From positions 1 through 7,318 of the forward strand of contig JAISQQ010000306.1 of assembly GCA_031274075.1 (NCBI GenBank): DNA of 7,318 nt, read 5' to 3'. The notes beneath the pieces were generated by a model. It did no database searches, had not been told where the DNA came from, and saw only the letters and a program-made list of their open reading frames with translations. The position numbers and the translations under genes are program-made. Origin of the DNA: Accumulibacter sp. (GTDB lineage: Bacteria > Pseudomonadota > Gammaproteobacteria > Burkholderiales > Rhodocyclaceae). Below are positions 6,174 to 7,318 of the stretch, piece by piece (the first letter of the stretch is position 1; each line of letters begins with the position of its first letter).

Positions 6174-6246
6174 AAAAATTTACTCAAACGTCGGTATCCA
6201 TGAATCGTTTTCGTTCCAGCGGACTAGAAGTTGTTTTTATCCTTGA
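6166..6246 (+). pseudogene. short ORF overlapping the dctQ end, possible remnant of a truncated next gene
   Basis: An ATG at 6166 overlaps the last eight bases of dctQ (ATGAATGA), the kind of coupling seen between operon genes, and has CGGGGA about ten bases upstream. It gives 26 codons starting MNEKIYSNVGIHES and stops at 6244-6246. The first 15 or so residues look like an ordinary protein start; the rest (RTRSCFYP) does not, and one arm of an inverted repeat begins at 6212. The reading offered is that the TRAP operon once continued and was cut here when the block was joined to the tctC-like gene. The parent family cannot be recognised from so few residues, and a chance ORF is possible. Confidence 0.35.
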
Positions 6247-6283
6247 TTTCTGATTTCCAAGCGAATCAGTCCAAGCTGGAACG
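6212..6283. repeat. imperfect inverted repeat at the right edge of the TRAP block
   Basis: CGTTCCAGCGGACT (6212-6225) pairs with AGTCCAAGCTGGAACG (6268-6283) with a two-base bulge; a second stem, CTGATT/AATCAG (6250-6255/6264-6269), lies inside. An A-run rather than a T-run follows on the plus strand, so it does not look like a simple terminator for dctQ. It may be the operon's 3' structure or a scar of the joining event. It lies in the 189-base stretch between dctQ and the tctC-like gene, which otherwise holds only the ORF remnant and the A/T-rich leader of that gene. Confidence 0.5.
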
Positions 6284-6362
6284 GTTGTAAAAAAACCATT
6301 CCGGTGGTTTGTTGTGTGTCGTTGTTTTATTAAATTCAATTTCAACTACGAGGAGTCATGCA

Positions 6363-7318
6363 ATGCTCAAGAGCAAACTGATTGCCACCTTGCTGGCTGG
6401 CGCGTTTTATGCGGTGGGGGCAAGCGCGGCGTGGACGCCGGACAAGCCGGTCGAATTCGTCGTTACCAGCGGCGCCGGCGGGGGGACCGATACTTTCACC
6501 CGCACCATCCAGTCGATCATTTCCAAGAACAAGCTGATGAACGCCCCGATCGTCGTGATCAACAAGGGCGGCGGCGCGGGCAGCGAGGGTTTCGTCCATG
6601 GCGCGAGCGAACAGAACAATCCCTACCGCGTCACCTTTGGCACCAACAACGAGTGGCTGCTGCCGCTGGTCGCCAAGATGGGGTACGCCACGGATGATTT
6701 CGCTCCCGTTGCCGCCATGGCGCTCGACGAATTCCTGATCTGGGTCAACGCCAAGTCGCCGTATGCGGACGCCAAGAGTTTCATCGAGGCGGCCAAGAAG
6801 GGAGACGGCCTGCGCGCGGGCGGTTCGCAATCCAAGGATACCGATCAAACCTTGATCAGCATCGTCAGCGAAGCCACGGGCGGTAAATTTACCTACATCC
6901 CGTTCAAGAGCGGCGGCGAGGCCGGCATCCAGCTCGCCGGGGGACACATCGATTTCAATGTCAACAATCCGAACGAGAACATCGGCCATTGGAAAGCCAA
7001 TCTGGTCCGTCCGCTTTGCGTGTTCAGCGTAAAGCGCATGGCCGCCGGCCCGAAAGTCACCAAGGACATGGCGTGGTCCGACATTCCGACCTGCCGTGAA
7101 GCCGGCATACCGGTCGATTCGTACCAGATGCCGCGCACCATCTGGGTCGCGGCCGGCGTGCCCAAGGAGGTCGTGGCGTTCTATTCCGATCTCATGGCCA
7201 AGGTGCGCCAGACGGACGAATGGAAGGCGTATATCGCGCGTACCTCGCAGAGCGACGCCTTCCTGGCCGGGGACGAGTTGCGCGAGTACATCACCAGGGA
7301 TACCGCGCGCGCCTATGG
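6363..7318 (+). CDS. tctC: tripartite tricarboxylate transporter substrate-binding protein (Bug/TctC family), 3' end cut by window
   Basis: The frame stays open from the ATG at 6363 to the window edge, giving 318 residues of a family usually 320-330 long, so only a few are missing. A signal peptide covers about residues 1-22 (MLKSK, hydrophobic core, ASA-AW). The mature start TPDKPVEFVVTSGAGGGTDT (25-44) is the Bug hallmark, with the glycine-rich loop that coordinates a carboxylate through backbone and water. Other family blocks are APIVVINKGGGAGSEG (61-76), AMALDEFLIWVN (118-129), SQSKDTDQT (155-163), YIPFKSGGEAGIQLAGGHID (178-197) and DIPTCREAGIP (240-250). The protein captures a carboxylic acid in the periplasm for a TctAB pair, presumably encoded further right or elsewhere. 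AGGAG lies seven bases before the ATG; an ATG five bases earlier leads to an immediate stop. A weak promoter-like pair, TTGTTG (6309-6314) and TAAATT (6331-6336), lies in its leader. Codon use resembles the PdxA-like gene, not the TRAP block. Confidence 0.93.
   Translation, partial: MLKSKLIATLLAGAFYAVGASAAWTPDKPVEFVVTSGAGGGTDTFTRTIQSIISKNKLMNAPIVVINKGGGAGSEGFVHGASEQNNPYRVTFGTNNEWLLPLVAKMGYATDDFAPVAAMALDEFLIWVNAKSPYADAKSFIEAAKKGDGLRAGGSQSKDTDQTLISIVSEATGGKFTYIPFKSGGEAGIQLAGGHIDFNVNNPNENIGHWKANLVRPLCVFSVKRMAAGPKVTKDMAWSDIPTCREAGIPVDSYQMPRTIWVAAGVPKEVVAFYSDLMAKVRQTDEWKAYIARTSQSDAFLAGDELREYITRDTARAY

Noticed and set aside
6314..6697. Plus-strand 127-codon open frame at the tctC start
   Set aside because: Out of frame with the signal peptide and Bug motifs of the gene starting at 6363, which runs open to the window edge.

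Overview
The window looks like accessory metabolism and transport DNA from a Gram-negative proteobacterium, most likely a betaproteobacterium. The outer genes are GC-rich: one 60-base line of the pdxA-like gene (2041-2100) counts to about 70% G+C, and one line of the tctC-like gene (6721-6780) to about 58%. The outer genes also combine a Bug/TctC-type binding protein, a PdxA paralogue and an FCD-type GntR regulator, a grouping typical of Burkholderiales and Rhodocyclales. The middle block (about 2.5-6.2 kb) has a different composition, about 48% G+C in two sampled lines (4021-4080 and 5341-5400), and more A/T at third codon positions.

Layout. Positions 1-183 are the C-terminal end of a SorC/DeoR-type sugar-binding regulator. 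Positions 180-530 are a gene-free, hairpin-rich element with nested inverted repeats; its tips supply the stop codons of both flanking convergent genes. A GntR/FadR-family (FCD) regulator lies on the minus strand, with its start best placed at 1219. A divergent control region (about 1220-1435) carries a plausible promoter in each direction and a small palindrome. A PdxA-family dehydrogenase (1436-2482) follows. Next is a TRAP transporter locus in the unusual order dctM - dctP - cyclase-family metal hydrolase - dctQ (2562-6173). It ends in what looks like the first codons of a broken further gene (6166-6246). A tctC-like periplasmic binding protein gene (6363 onward) runs off the right edge almost complete.

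How it may work. The FCD regulator probably senses an organic acid and controls the divergent pdxA-like gene. That dehydrogenase belongs to the PdxA2/TphB-like side of the family and probably oxidises a hydroxy-acid or diol rather than the vitamin B6 intermediate. The TRAP system (DctP periplasmic, DctQ and DctM in the inner membrane) would import an organic acid, and the cyclase-family enzyme inside the same transcription unit would hydrolyse a ring, ester or amide bond in the imported compound or a relative. The TctC-like protein would deliver a carboxylate to a TctAB membrane pair that may lie beyond the window.

The most notable point is that the lower-GC TRAP/hydrolase block seems to have been placed between two genes that would naturally be neighbours (pdxA2-like and tctC-like), with a damaged gene start and an inverted repeat at its right edge. 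Horizontal transfer is the preferred reading, but an assembly join cannot be excluded from sequence alone. No transposase, tRNA, rRNA or CRISPR array was seen.
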